DNA of 64,000 nucleotides from the NCBI GenBank assembly GCA_035048485.1, contig CM068586.1, positions 45,792,287 through 45,856,286 on the forward strand, given 5' to 3'. Under the pieces are notes generated by a model. It was given only the letters and a program-made list of their open reading frames with translations, ran no database searches and was not told the DNA's origin. Of the stretch, positions 26,101 through 32,480 are shown piece after piece; position 1 is the stretch's first letter; each line of letters starts with the position of its first letter. The DNA comes from Pteria penguin (taxonomy: Eukaryota; Mollusca; Bivalvia; Pterioida; Pteriidae). Both the position numbers and the translations under genes were made by a program.

Positions 26101-27064
26101 GCACATCTTTATAATATACTGGACATAAAATACAAAAGAAGTTGACCTTTTCAACTTACCATTTTGGAGTTTATAGCTGCAACATTTGTGCAGCTATAAA
26201 CTCCAAAACAGCAAGTAAAAAAAGTCAACTTGCTTTGTTGGTTCATGGTTGGTTGATTGGTGTTTTACGTCGCTTTCAACAATATTTCAGTTATATCGCG
26301 ACATGGAAGCAGGAGGTTACCAACCTCTTAAACATAGTGGCGCTACCCGGGAAATGAACCCGGATCGTCGGCGCCGCAAGCCAAGCACTTACCCACTACA
26401 CCACGCCTGCCCCAAACTTGCTTTGTAAACTAACTATATTCAGTATGCTGTAAACATATGCCCTTTTGAATTTCAAATCATAACTCCAAAATTTCATTTA
26501 TTTAGTATTTGAAACTGATTATTGAAAAGAAAGATAGTAATTCATTTCAGTGATTATCTCTCAAATGTTGAAATGAGAGGTTGCCCCCGGGCCAAACTGT
26601 TCAATTCAATTATTTGCATCTACATATTCTACAAATTGCTTCTACATACCCTTATGTTATTGTCCTAACCAATAAAAGTTTCAAAATAACTGAAAATAAC
26701 CGACATGTTTTAAAACAATTAAACATTTCTGGTAACTATTTATAAAGTCTATTTTACTCAACATGTAGTGACACATCAGGAACCACACTGGCAGGTGTAC
26801 TTAAATGATGGATTTCAATTATACAAAACTGATAGACAGAGAAATCTAGCCCCTGAACGCTATCTGTATCAGAAATTGGATGCATATCAAGATTGAACTA
26901 TTAAACCTTAATGAAACAACAGAAGAAATTCGGGACAAATTTTGTAAACAATGCGTAAAAATCACATCATATCTATAAAAACGAAAATAAGTAACCTCAA
27001 ATCCTGTAATATCCGTGATTAGGTTTTTAATGTCTTGTTCATGTGCGTTCCTCCACTTTGCCAT
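2123..27064 (-). CDS. TUBGCP5: Gamma-tubulin complex component 5 (GCP5), 16 exons, 3' end outside window
   Basis: GCP5 is a Spc97/Spc98-family subunit of the gamma-tubulin ring complex, which nucleates microtubules at centrosomes. Sixteen minus-strand exons can be joined in phase: 27064-26996, 25537-25431, 23808-23697, 23501-23402, 22116-22037, 21319-21045, 14220-14131, 12895-12802, 11962-11740, 10982-10780, 10310-10195, 7257-7070, 6692-6582, 4945-4681, 2848-2686 and 2185-2123. All have GT donors and AG acceptors, total 2259 nt and encode about 753 residues. Segments such as IRYHRFLDVDSHK, LLSLLFCLADSPTN, CHRASHLLSVLYERVIEYD, LAGKSMEMLQDL and FFLMEAGDALFDFYTPLFDK match GCP5 in the order expected from my memory of the vertebrate protein. 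The C-terminal quarter was not found between 1 and 2122, so it should lie to the left of the window. The introns are heavily loaded with transposons, and intron 6 hosts a nested gene. Confidence 0.95.
2686..2848 (-). CDS. TUBGCP5: TUBGCP5 exon 15
   Basis: 163 nt, acceptor tttcag, donor gtaagt. It encodes LQPVDLILQHCLYPHVKLKY and LKEDYHLMDYLADMR, the CLYPHxxxxY and LKxDYxLxxYL motifs that open the C-terminal GRIP2 (gamma-tubulin binding) region. Confidence 0.94.
3115..3895. repeat. Diverged tandem copies of a dispersed repeat (TUBGCP5 intron 14)
   Basis: Two copies of a unit of about 165 bp containing gtgaaacctttggttcatga are followed by two copies of another unit containing tgaacacccagtctcttttg (about 3628 and 3777). 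A further copy of the second unit lies at 4455, after the fold-back element at 3947-4260, so that element appears to have inserted into this repeat. Confidence 0.6.
3947..4260. mobile_element. 314-bp fold-back (MITE-like) element
   Basis: Two arms of about 130 bp are near-perfect inverted repeats: TCAGCCATTCGGTCTCGCGA at the left end pairs with the last 20 bases at 4241-4260. Further in, CACGTG, a CAGAGAAATGAC stretch and CGGCTAGTTA/TAACTAGCCG also pair. The loop is about 35 bases. There is no coding capacity. Confidence 0.85.
4436..4660. repeat. Dispersed repeat, third copy of the 3.6 kb unit
   Basis: Repeats the sequence around tgaatacccagtctcttttg and then runs into gacagacag-rich sequence with a gcggggggtata motif. 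The layout matches the repeat at 3608-3850. Confidence 0.5.
4681..4945 (-). CDS. TUBGCP5: TUBGCP5 exon 14
   Basis: 265 nt, acceptor tttcag, donor gtaatt. It encodes QKEKSLYIVFLESLQDLLG near its start and LKGIYDPLLKINFENVFTSC near its end. The second block corresponds to the DPLLAINF motif of GCP5. It leaves two bases that join exon 15 to form Ser. Confidence 0.93.
5200..5345 (-). mobile_element. SINE family B fragment
   Basis: Shares gtgacggca, aagcagtgaggggtctttta and the intervening layout with the better copies at 8998, 22609 and 57977. It is diverged and lacks a recognisable tRNA head. Confidence 0.55.
5519..6447. mobile_element. Pogo/Tigger-like non-autonomous DNA transposon
   Basis: The terminal inverted repeats begin CAGTCAAACCTCGATATCTC at the left, and the right end reads GATATCGACGTTTGACTG. 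Both are flanked by TA, the target duplication of the Tc1/mariner-pogo group. The CAGTxxAACCTCG start is typical of Tigger-type TIRs. The motif TTCGAGATATC recurs inside both ends. No transposase is encoded in this 929-bp element. It lies in TUBGCP5 intron 13. Confidence 0.85.
6582..6692 (-). CDS. TUBGCP5: TUBGCP5 exon 13
   Basis: 111 nt, acceptor ccatttag, donor gtatgt. It encodes APRFLEPIILEVVLAGKSME then MLQDLGKLAEVLGRNDS, matching the FLxPxxxxIxxAGKSMxxL signature that is diagnostic for GCP proteins. The acceptor directly abuts a 20-bp tandem repeat array (6701-6817) and resembles its unit. Confidence 0.94.
6701..6817. repeat. 20-bp tandem repeat abutting the TUBGCP5 exon 13 acceptor
   Basis: Six copies of gagaatacacctacaaatgt, one shortened by two bases. 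On the gene's strand each unit reads ctcacatttgtag followed by gtgtat. That resembles the real exon 13 acceptor region (ctcccatttag at 6693-6703). Confidence 0.9.
7070..7257 (-). CDS. TUBGCP5: TUBGCP5 exon 12, with internal coding repeat
   Basis: 188 nt, acceptor ttcttag, donor gtgtga. It encodes NENVKTLDEKFWETSFTVLM, the RNxxVxxxxxxFW block of GCP5, then a variable Ser/Gln linker. The linker holds a near-perfect duplication of an eight-residue unit, SSLRKQDQ, with a degenerate third copy (SSLQKQTT). This looks like a small coding minisatellite in a disordered loop. Confidence 0.9.
8400..8585 (+). mobile_element. tRNA-like SINE fragment, third type
   Basis: A tRNA-like head with B-box-like GAGTTCGAATCCCAC, followed by sequence unlike families A and B. 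It has no flanking duplication that I could find. Confidence 0.4.
8998..9290 (-). mobile_element. SINE family B copy
   Basis: In plus coordinates it starts with a (GATT)n tail, then ttttgtgtaacgtcac, ggtgacggcatctgcctgat and aagcagtgaggggtctttaa, and ends with a degenerate tRNA-like head in reverse orientation. Its architecture matches the copies at 22609 and 57977. Confidence 0.75.
9830..9965 (+). repeat. 54-bp minisatellite inside a family B SINE
   Basis: Three copies of a unit of about 54 bp containing ttggtgtcctatattttgga and tctgacagtaaagaccag, the segment just after the tRNA head of family B SINEs. The SINE body continues afterwards to about 10085 (cctctgttgcataggtctaa and catcaggcagatgagatcac). 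Confidence 0.7.
10195..10310 (-). CDS. TUBGCP5: TUBGCP5 exon 11
   Basis: 116 nt, acceptor attcag, donor gtaagg. It encodes LELLLPMWIQTTKPYIDIID and EWITNGNLVDPMKEFLMR, matching the GCP signature in which a DEWIxxGxLxDxxxEF motif follows a helix. Confidence 0.94.
10780..10982 (-). CDS. TUBGCP5: TUBGCP5 exon 10
   Basis: 203 nt, acceptor atttcag, donor gttagt. It encodes LTAELQPWLHKIDVVHSVYR and CHRASHLLSVLYERVIEYDT, the RASHLLxxLYxxxxEYD core of the N-terminal GRIP1 region that mediates lateral GCP contacts in the ring complex. Confidence 0.94.
11150..11230 (+). mobile_element. SINE head fragment
   Basis: A degenerate tRNA-like head (agtggttgagtgggataagg and aagcctgaattcaaatcc) in TUBGCP5 intron 9. 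The remainder of the element is not recognisable. Confidence 0.35.
11740..11962 (-). CDS. TUBGCP5: TUBGCP5 exon 9
   Basis: 223 nt, acceptor tttcag, donor gtaaaa. It encodes NSLYSCLKEFAKYGMYVQKL, then a linker, then SQTYQAFCNTVTSFLKDLRT, the TYQAF helix conserved in GCP5. It ends with a basic KVKKQ stretch. Confidence 0.92.
12625..12760 (-). mobile_element. SINE family B fragment
   Basis: Contains ggcactggcacctgcctgat and gggatcttttacatgcc in the family B order, heavily diverged. It lies in TUBGCP5 intron 8, just upstream of exon 8 in plus coordinates. Confidence 0.4.
12802..12895 (-). CDS. TUBGCP5: TUBGCP5 exon 8
   Basis: 94 nt, acceptor cccacag, donor gtaagc. It encodes MLSGVADSFIFMYNGQQFQI and RENIGVGHLTD, equivalent to the LLSGVKKLFIF region of GCP proteins. 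Confidence 0.92.
13716..13811. repeat. 30-bp minisatellite, three copies
   Basis: The unit gaaaccctggaccctctact plus gaaagaactg repeats three times. It is open in more than one frame (giving RGSRVSSSF-type repeats on the minus strand), but it lies inside TUBGCP5 intron 7 and I see no splice context. Confidence 0.75.
14131..14220 (-). CDS. TUBGCP5: TUBGCP5 exon 7
   Basis: 90 nt, acceptor gtttag, donor gtaaac. It encodes (W)EKYREQINPLYSGGDQLQMT then EFQIIREVLW, matching the GCP5 segment where an Ile-Arg-Glu-x-Leu-Trp motif closes a helix. Both ends fall inside Trp codons, in phase with exons 6 and 8. Confidence 0.92.
15061..15250. repeat. 47-bp minisatellite, four copies
   Basis: The unit starts gagcactaacaatgagaagt and ends agctcttgccc. 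The four copies are nearly identical, so expansion is recent. It lies in TUBGCP5 intron 6. Confidence 0.85.
15834..15933. mobile_element. 100-bp MITE, copy 1 of a family with 39658
   Basis: The inverted ends carry CACAGG and the GGCTTTCGGCTCGTTG core, pairing with ACGAGCGAGCCGGTAGCCCT at the right. The AT-rich centre has ATTATATTGGTATAATT. The same layout occurs at 39658-39755. Confidence 0.75.
15955..16085 (+). repeat. Purine-rich strand with long G-runs
   Basis: Almost all G and A on the plus strand, with a run of G bases at about 15980-15993 and several further runs of four to five G. This is a candidate G-quadruplex or triplex-forming tract. Open frames here are compositional. Confidence 0.6.
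16759..16928 (+). mobile_element. tRNA-derived SINE, family A, full length with TSD
   Basis: Starts GGGGCAGGCTTGGTGTAGTG with B-box GGTTCGATTCC and ends ACACCAATCAACCAACCAA. It is flanked by a 9-bp duplication TAAGATACT (16749-16757 and 16930-16938). The head keeps Pol III promoter boxes but cannot be a tRNA gene: there is no proper 3' acceptor arm before the SINE body. Confidence 0.9.
17388..17520 (+). mobile_element. Left end of a GGCGGATCC-type MITE
   Basis: CACTGGCGGATCCAGAGG matches the end seen at 55546 and, inverted, at 16640-16660 (CTGGATCCGCCACTG). No matching right end was found nearby, so it is truncated or diverged. Confidence 0.4.
17641..17690. repeat. Short perfect hairpin
   Basis: AGACTACTTTC pairs with GAAAGTAGTCT across a six-base loop. 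The outer catagac/gtctatg pair continues with an offset of a few bases. It lies in TUBGCP5 intron 6. Confidence 0.6.
18213..18890 (+). CDS. Thiopurine S-methyltransferase-like protein, intronless and nested in TUBGCP5 intron 6
   Basis: A 225-residue protein of the TPMT family of SAM-dependent methyltransferases, cytosolic enzymes that S-methylate thiols and related small molecules. SAM-binding motif I is clear at about residues 52-75 (VFVPLCGKAVEMKALADNGH then VVGLEAS), with the family hallmarks DNWLECW near the N-terminus, an FFTENKIPFS block and LYCCDFF. In the loop after motif IV it reads IWDSGGLTAMN, where human TPMT has Arg in place of Ser; that Arg is thought to contact substrate, so specificity may differ. 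The C-terminal third is divergent. The whole coding region is one exon. An acceptor-like tttacaatag lies 13 bases upstream of the ATG, so a 5' UTR intron is possible. The gene lies antisense within an intron of TUBGCP5. The physiological substrate cannot be read from sequence. Confidence 0.9.
   Translation: MATDDDDGGKMTLDNWLECWKKPTCDFHSESLNKMFVKHKDTLVPRGGMKVFVPLCGKAVEMKALADNGHHVVGLEASPIACQDFFTENKIPFSKELIGTIPGDVYTSTDTSLAVKLYCCDFFLFSKDIEGGFETIWDSGGLTAMNEEDQERYIEVLKPLMASGCINLTEFCIFSEWPSGMSDEKLGRCLGEGFTFTLRDDIEAWEEMKAMGISNIKLYLIKKKE
19198..19203 (+). terminator. Polyadenylation signal candidate for the TPMT-like gene
   Basis: AATAAA about 310 bases after the stop codon at 18890. It is the first canonical hexamer downstream that I noticed. 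Another lies near 19361. Confidence 0.45.
19893..20245 (+). mobile_element. SINE family A with an internal minisatellite
   Basis: A diverged family A head (atatggtgtagctgttaagc, B-box-like GATTCAGGTTTGAAACCC) and tail (caatataactgaaaaatgtt, gtaaaacatcaattaa) flank six copies of a unit of about 31 bp. The unit corresponds to the ccactatgtttaagaggttg linker of intact family A SINEs. Confidence 0.75.
19979..20160 (+). repeat. 31-bp minisatellite, six copies, SINE-derived
   Basis: The unit contains cactatgtaaaagtgattgg and ttactttttat. It expanded within the SINE at 19893-20245; the last copy merges into SINE sequence. Confidence 0.8.
21045..21319 (-). CDS. TUBGCP5: TUBGCP5 exon 6
   Basis: 275 nt, acceptor tatacag, donor gtaggg. 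It encodes an acidic, poorly conserved segment (SECESDELSEGSD and a run of EEPEREEEGE) and then the conserved ESWLWRNLTIQYWNGQE block. It leaves two bases, which with the next exon make the Trp codon of RDW. Confidence 0.92.
21630..21735. repeat. Short imperfect tandem repeat
   Basis: About five imperfect copies of a unit near gagatactggtgagacacca in TUBGCP5 intron 5. Open frames across it are repetitive and not coding. Confidence 0.6.
22037..22116 (-). CDS. TUBGCP5: TUBGCP5 exon 5
   Basis: 80 nt, acceptor tttttag, donor gtaagt. It encodes DEEKFDWFAYLMEGEETFTT and IYADSD; the DWxxYLMExEE pattern is characteristic of GCP5. Confidence 0.9.
22609..22882 (-). mobile_element. SINE family B, full length with TSD
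   Basis: In plus coordinates it has a (GATT) tail, tatggcatctgcctgatgta, and a reverse-oriented tRNA-like head ending near 22882. It is flanked by AGTTTGTAA at 22594-22602 and 22883-22891. It lies in TUBGCP5 intron 4. Confidence 0.8.
23402..23501 (-). CDS. TUBGCP5: TUBGCP5 exon 4
   Basis: 100 nt, acceptor cttacag, donor gtaaga. It encodes TDTHYALLSLLFCLADSPTN, one of the best-conserved GCP5 N-terminal blocks, followed by a basic linker. Confidence 0.93.
23697..23808 (-). CDS. TUBGCP5: TUBGCP5 exon 3
   Basis: 112 nt, acceptor tttcag, donor gtgaga. The first base completes the split Gly codon from exon 2. It encodes VLEKFAVHSQQDKSCLLQNL and LIDKFLDTVGLEGRETAK, equivalent to the less conserved YEKFVIHS region of GCP5. 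Confidence 0.9.
24044..25001. mobile_element. hAT-like non-autonomous DNA transposon
   Basis: The ends CAGGGACTAAAATTAA and TTATTTTAGTCCCTG form a TIR of about 14 bp. Subterminal sequences also correspond (gtagccacccagg against cctggtcgcctgag in reverse). CACCT follows the right end and precedes the left end, a possible partial target duplication. The CAGGG start suggests hAT. No transposase frame is seen. It lies in TUBGCP5 intron 2. Confidence 0.65.
25431..25537 (-). CDS. TUBGCP5: TUBGCP5 exon 2
   Basis: 107 nt between a tag acceptor and a gtcagt donor; it starts in phase 0 and leaves two bases. It encodes ESDENFGLCSQFATSNIRYH followed by RFLDVDSHKV, a strong match to the conserved N-terminal GCP5 block. 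Confidence 0.93.
25600..25770 (-). mobile_element. SINE family B fragment
   Basis: Contains ggtggcagcatctgcttggt and aagcagtgagtatgtg in family B order. It is strongly diverged, in TUBGCP5 intron 1. Confidence 0.4.
26138..26232. repeat. Fold-back with perfect 20-bp core arms
   Basis: TTTTGGAGTTTATAGCTGCA (26162-26181) pairs perfectly with 26189-26208 around a seven-base loop. Imperfect pairing continues outward (aagttgacctttt against aaaaaaagtcaactt). A SINE inserted at its right edge used part of it as target site. Confidence 0.75.
26247..26414 (-). mobile_element. tRNA-derived SINE, family A, full length with TSD
   Basis: Same structure as the copy at 1109. It is flanked by AACTTGCTTTGT at 26227-26238 and 26415-26426, with a short extra sequence between the left duplication and the tail. 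It lies in TUBGCP5 intron 1. Confidence 0.9.
26996..27064 (-). CDS. TUBGCP5: TUBGCP5 exon 1 (start codon)
   Basis: Encodes MAKWRNAHEQDIKNLITDIT and three further residues (23 codons, phase 0), followed by a donor reading gttact. The start at 27064 is preferred because the QDIKNLI region resembles the GCP5 N-terminus. An in-frame ATG three codons upstream (27073) is also possible. The region upstream is CpG-richer than its surroundings. Confidence 0.85.
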
Positions 27065-27175
27065 AGTAAACATGAACTGGCTGAAGCCAATTTAATGCAA
27101 TATTGAAAAGTCCGCTGACGACCGCAACCGGCAAACGATTGGCGCTCGCGACAGAGAATGAAAAGGTAAACAATC
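27065..27175 (-). promoter_or_regulatory. Probable TUBGCP5 promoter and 5' UTR
   Basis: Just upstream of the start codon is a local CpG-rich patch (27110-27150, including several CG steps in gcgctcgcg). It carries ATTGG at 27138-27142, which reads as a CCAAT box on the gene's strand. No TATA box is evident. Confidence 0.4.
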
Positions 27176-29145
27176 TAGCACTGACTTAGTATTAATTTGT
27201 AATATATAGTTTGCAGTTTACAATTTTGTTGGGAGACACTTTCATCTATTGAAACCAGTGCTTTAAAAAGCAACTGAAGTACATTTTGTAACTTTTACAT
27301 TTTCAGAATTTACTCTGACTTCTTTAAAATAATTGTTAACCTCAATACTGAATAAGAGTGTCTTTATAATACAAGCTGAATGGTGGGAGATTTATACGGA
27401 TATCATTTATGTTTGGTATAAATCTATGACAGTTATTTTTTATGTTGTGATGTATTAATTTTTCATATTGTCTGTAAGGACTGTTTGAATGATGAATCAT
27501 AAATGACATAACAGACCTTTTTTTCAATTTCAAATGATGTAAGGGGTCTTACACCGGACAAACCAATTTTTGCCGGAATTTTCACTATGACGTTAACACT
27601 TGGAATGTGATGTCATAATATTTTGATGCAAATCTAATCGGTAATTTTGCATTTGTCCAGTATGGCCCCTTACAACATGTAAAATTGGCAAAAAGGTTAT
27701 TGCATAATTTTCTTTATTTGAATATTTATACTTTTCTCAGTGTTCTTTAATTTATACTGTGATGACTGTTCATTACAGATGCATATTACATGTAAACCTA
27801 AGTTTATTTCATGGATCTATGTGTTTAGTACATAGAATTTGCTGTTGGTTGTCTGATTATTTCAATTAGTTGTATTTTTGGTCATTACAATATGCTGTGG
27901 GGAACGCAGAAAATACCTCCTCGTGTATAAATAGTGCGTCGATATTTAGAAAAAGCGTGATTAGATTTACTTATAGTACTTATAATTCATATTGTACGTG
28001 TCAATACAAGATAAGTTAGATCAGATGAGAAAATAGATGTGCCGTTATTCCATCGATTTAGACGAGTTATATTCATGCGCTGGAGGACATGCAGTCTTTC
28101 CGAATACTCGACGGAAAGTCCCGAAAAAGTACGATTGACATTATTGTGTAGCTGTGCCGTAAATTAAGAAGTACACTACTAGTCCGTACTAGTATCCGTT
28201 GTATTATAATTAATAAAACTTGAGAATATCACTTCTTAAATATTATAACAGTGGAATTCAAAGTACTCTACAATCTTCTCGTCACAACGATAAACAAACG
28301 TCTTGGTAGTTGTTGATGTGTAATGCTACTAAAAATAGCCAGTTATTTATATCTCTACATGTGTAAACGTGGTTTTCCCCAAATGCACATGTACAGCGGG
28401 AGACTGTCCAGATTGCTAATTTCACACTACTGTCAAGTTCAAAAGTGATAAGAGAGAATGAGATAACTATATAGTACGAGACGGAGACGTACAGGGGTGT
28501 ACAGGGGCGGAGCCGTTGTTTATATGAAAACGAGCAGCTGTGCGTAGACCGTGTATTTGTCAATACTGATCCTAAACATTACACGCTTGGTGTGTGATCT
28601 CTTGGTGGATCACGACTTTATTACCTTTGATGTACTTGACCATGCAATTCCGACCTTGAGGACTTTCAAGTCCTTTCATTATATAGAATGTAGGGTCAAT
28701 CAATAGACATTTTCAACACAAATAGACCCTCTTATTCTATAAATTAATGACACAATGCCTGAATTAATACTTATGTGGCCCTTGTGATAATAATAGAACT
28801 TAATTGGCCCATAGTATTTAGAATAAGATCATTACACAAATAAAATTTGTTGATGCGGTTTGAAATGTTTGTACCAAAGCTTAGTATAAACATGCATGTC
28901 ATGTGCATATGTCATGTGCATATGTCATGAATTTTCATAAGAAACTCTTTTTAGTAGATTTTTAAGTACTCAAATGTGTTTTCGTTTAATTCAATGCATT
29001 ACTGTTATATCTTTGTGGTTTTCAACACTGATAACCTGAAATGAATCACTGTCTTGCAAAGTTGCCTTGGCAGGATGTTTATTGAAATCTGTTATCCACA
29101 TCTACATGTAACAAGTTGACTGACTATTCTGCTACATTACTCCTT
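27176..29145. other. Intergenic, no gene seen
   Basis: About 2 kb between the TUBGCP5 promoter and a SINE. AT-rich with short open frames only. A small direct repeat of gtcatgtgcatat lies near 28897-28925. A 5' exon of the 31755 gene could lie here but nothing supports a specific position. Confidence 0.4.
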
Positions 29146-29147
29146 CA

Positions 29148-30190
29148 GAGCCAGCATAGCTCATTCAGTAAGATGCCTAACTCACGGCTGAGAGGTATCA
29201 AGTTTGAGTCTTACTGCTGGGCTAGCTGTTGGTGTCCTGTCTTATGACATGACAGTAAAAACTGAGATCTCTTGTCACACTTTACATGATAAATGACATA
29301 ACAATAAAAACTGAGATCTCTTGTCACACTATACATGTTAAATGACACAATAAAAAATGAGATCTCTTGTCACACTACACATGTTAAATGACACAATAAA
29401 AACTGAGATCTCTTGTCACACTATACATGTTAAATGACATGACAGTAAAAACTGAGATCTCTTGTCACACTATACATGTTAAATGACACAGTAAAAACTG
29501 AGATCTCTTGTCATACTATGCATGTAAAATGACACAGTCAAAACTGAGATCTCTTGTCACACTATACATGTTAAATGACATGACAGTAAAAACTGAGATC
29601 TTTTGTCACACTATACATGTTAAATGACACAGTCAAAACTGAGATCTCTTGTCACACTATGCATGTTAAATGACACAATAAAAACTGAGATCTCTTGTCA
29701 CACTATGCATGTTAAATGACACAGTAAAAACTGAGATCTCTTGTCACACTATGCATGTTAAATGACACAGTAAAAATTGAGATCTCTTGTCACACTATAC
29801 ATGTTAAATGACACAGTAAAAACTGAGATCTCTTGTCACACTATGCATGTTAAATGACACAGTCAAAACTGAGATCTCTTGTCATACTATACATGTTAAA
29901 TGACACAGTCAAAACTGAGATCTCTTGTCACACTATGCATGTTGAAGACCCTTCACTTCTACTTTTGGGTCTGTTACATAGGTGTAAATGTCTGTGAGAT
30001 GTGCCGAAAAAATGTTATCACCAATCAAAGTCACTTGTATTACTAGGCTTGTTAAAGACCCCTAAGTGCAACTGTGAGTCTATTAAGAAGGTATAGATTT
30101 CTGAGTCTATTACATGTAAGTAGGTATAGACATCCTTGAGATACATCAGGCAGATACCATCGCCATATGAGTGAAATATTCTTTGTATAG
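29148..30190 (+). mobile_element. SINE family B interrupted by a large internal minisatellite
   Basis: The tRNA-like head (gagccagcatagctcattca, B-box-like aagtttgagtcttac) at 29148-29220 and the family B right half (gggtctgttacataggtgta, and a partly duplicated catcaggcagataccatcgc further on) bracket a 15-copy minisatellite. The repeated unit is the SINE's own gacagtaaaaactgagatct region. Confidence 0.75.
29251..29943 (+). repeat. 46-51 bp minisatellite, 15 copies, SINE-derived
   Basis: The unit is actgagatctcttgtcacac followed by tatacatgttaaatgacaca and gtaaaa. Copies differ at a few fixed positions (tatac/tatgc, gtaaaa/gtcaaa) and some have a five-base insertion (catgacagt). Confidence 0.9.
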
Positions 30191-30604
30191 AAGAAACAAA
30201 AACTATCATTACCCAGCATATGTACCAATGGGTAACCAGTTTAACTTCCACCTCTCATTGAGAATTATGAACAGTTTTTGTTTAACTGCTTTTTACAGAG
30301 TATGAATGAATCATGAAGGTTTACTGGGGGTAGACTAATTTTTCAAGAAAATTCTATACAATCCTTTTCTGAGAAGATCAGAACCGTAAGTGATTTTTAG
30401 ATATTTCAAGTAACAAAATTTCATCAGAGCAGAACAAAGAACTCACAAGCATGTTTCATCAATATTGATACACAAATACTTGGAGGATACTGGGCAGATT
30501 GAAAGTTTAAGGGGTTCAGAACACACCTGTGCCATCTTTTCATCTCCCAGAGATTTTCCTATCTGCATATCATTTGTATAGTTATTATTACTTCACTTGT
30601 AATA

Positions 30605-30830
30605 TTGTGATAGCAAGTGTTTATTGGTAGAGGAAACCAGAGTACCCATTGAATAACACCCGCCATCGTTAGGTTAACGGGTAGACATTCCAATTTTGCC
30701 CAATCAGAGTTTGAACCTAGACATGCTCTAACTAAAATTTGAATTCAGACTTGCTTGCCAATTTGAGAAGCTAGTGTTTGGTGCAGCACAACACTTTGCC
30801 CCGCTCAGCCACTGAGGCCCCTGCATAATA
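30605..30830. mobile_element. Degenerate SINE-like repeat
   Basis: The sequence gtgtttattggtagaggaaa and the following ccagagtaccc recur in similar form at 17735-17770 (gtgcttattggtggaggaaa). It ends with a reverse tRNA-like stretch (ccccgctcagccactgaggc). Confidence 0.45.
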
Positions 30831-31754
30831 TTGATAATGAGAGATATATAATTATAGTTTTGATCCAGAAATCCACTCTCCTCCAAAAAGATTTTGTTGA
30901 TTTCTGGATCCAGTTTTTGCAATAAATGAAAAAAATAATGTGCTTGAATTGTTATGATTATGTTGTTGACAGAAAGACAGTAGCATTTAAGTTTGTTATT
31001 TCTACCTTGGAAATTTATCTCTATCTGAATATGAGCTATGTATATGTAACATCATAGGAAGAGAAGCTATGTATGCATTTTTTATCACAAAATTACTAAA
31101 ACTACATGTAGTCATGTAACTAAATTTTAATAAAAAGTAGTTAGGTCAGGATCTCACAATTTTGCAAGAGCCCTATAGAAGTCATGTCTGTCTGTCCAAT
31201 TATTGTTGTTTTTTCATTTATATTACTCTTGTTGTGATTCTGTAACCCAAAAGACTTCAGATTTCACATGCAGATGCAGAGTGTTGGAAGGAACATGCCT
31301 TTAGATTTTGTAGGCAAGTGAAAGTGGGGATCTTCATAGTACATGTAGTATATTTTTTTTAACATGAAACAAAGAATTTTGTTTTTTTGTTAATTTACTT
31401 GCATCAGTACAGCTTTGACACTTCCATTAATATTACATGCAAAAAAATAAAATAAAACAAGAGAAAGATTACAAATCAGTTTCAAAATGAGGATGTGAAC
31501 AAGACCTGCAGATTTTTTAATACATTGGTATTCTACAGTGTATATATAAAGACTTTTACATTTAATGAATTCAGTTTGATAGTTCAGATACATCATTTAT
31601 GGACTTTGTATATCATATATGTTTGTTTACAGTAACCTGAGTTTTCTTAAGTTTAGGTAAAAACTGAGACAAACTTTGATACAAATGTAAGAAAAGAACA
31701 CATGTCTTGTATTAATAGAGGATATTTTGTTACAGGTGAAGGTTGGTGATCAAA

Positions 31755-32480
31755 ATGGCCAACAACAGCTGTTATTGTTGTGAGAGAGTCAACATGATGA
31801 GTTTAGACTCAGCCTTGGATGAGTTAGGAATGCTTAGTACTGTTACAAACAGTCGAAGACAGTACCTGAATGAACAAAACAAGTCAAAAAGTGAAACAGG
31901 AAATAGATGTTCCCTAGAATCACCAACAAAAAGACGATTTCAAGTTTTAAAATACGATCCTAAGTATGTTACGGGTGTTTCTATGGAAACAAATCCAAAA
32001 CATATCTATATACCAGTTAATGCTGAAGATTGTAGGAGAGTTGATATTCCATTATGTTCTGGTTCTGAAAATTCACAAAGTGCAGAATTAGAATTCGGAA
32101 CTAAGTACAGGGAATTAACGTCTTCCGAAGAAGTGAATCAGAATCGGAGGAAAATGGTACGCATGTCTCGAATGAGAGCGGGACGTTATCGGAGGTTTCA
32201 GAAGCCATATGAAGTTCCCTGGAGGTTGAATCACTCAATGCCAGAGACCAGCTCTCTTACATCAGAAAGTGTTGATTTCAGTCAGTCCAAATCCAATACC
32301 TCATCACCAGTAAAGTTTTCCACTGACATGAGGTTGACTCGGTCAAGGTCACTTAGCAATTTAGATTTTTCAAAATTAAATATAAGCGATTTCTTTGAGA
32401 ATGATAACCCAAGGGATAAAGAAGAAATGGAGAAAGTGTCTCACCATCTAGAAAACCTTCATGTAAATGATCATCACTGA
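31755..32480 (+). CDS. Unrecognised 241-residue Ser/Arg-rich protein
   Basis: An open frame from ATG at 31755 to TGA at 32480, preceded by a good acceptor (ttttgttacag at about 31736). An untranslated or short coding upstream exon is therefore likely; none was identified. The protein starts MANNSCYCCERVN and continues with a conserved-looking SLDSALDELGML helix. A basic stretch follows at about residues 131-150 (RRKMVRMSRMRAGRYRRF), then Ser-rich sequence. RSRSLSNLDF at about 200 resembles a 14-3-3 or basophilic kinase site. The acidic amphipathic tail is EEMEKVSHHLENLHVN. No signal peptide or membrane segment is seen. The mix of ordered-looking ends and a disordered centre suggests an adaptor or regulator, which is inference. 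I do not recognise the family. Confidence 0.75.
   Translation: MANNSCYCCERVNMMSLDSALDELGMLSTVTNSRRQYLNEQNKSKSETGNRCSLESPTKRRFQVLKYDPKYVTGVSMETNPKHIYIPVNAEDCRRVDIPLCSGSENSQSAELEFGTKYRELTSSEEVNQNRRKMVRMSRMRAGRYRRFQKPYEVPWRLNHSMPETSSLTSESVDFSQSKSNTSSPVKFSTDMRLTRSRSLSNLDFSKLNISDFFENDNPRDKEEMEKVSHHLENLHVNDHH

Noticed and set aside
29251..29943. CRISPR-like regular array
   Set aside because: Repeats are contiguous with no unique spacers, in an animal genome, inside a SINE.
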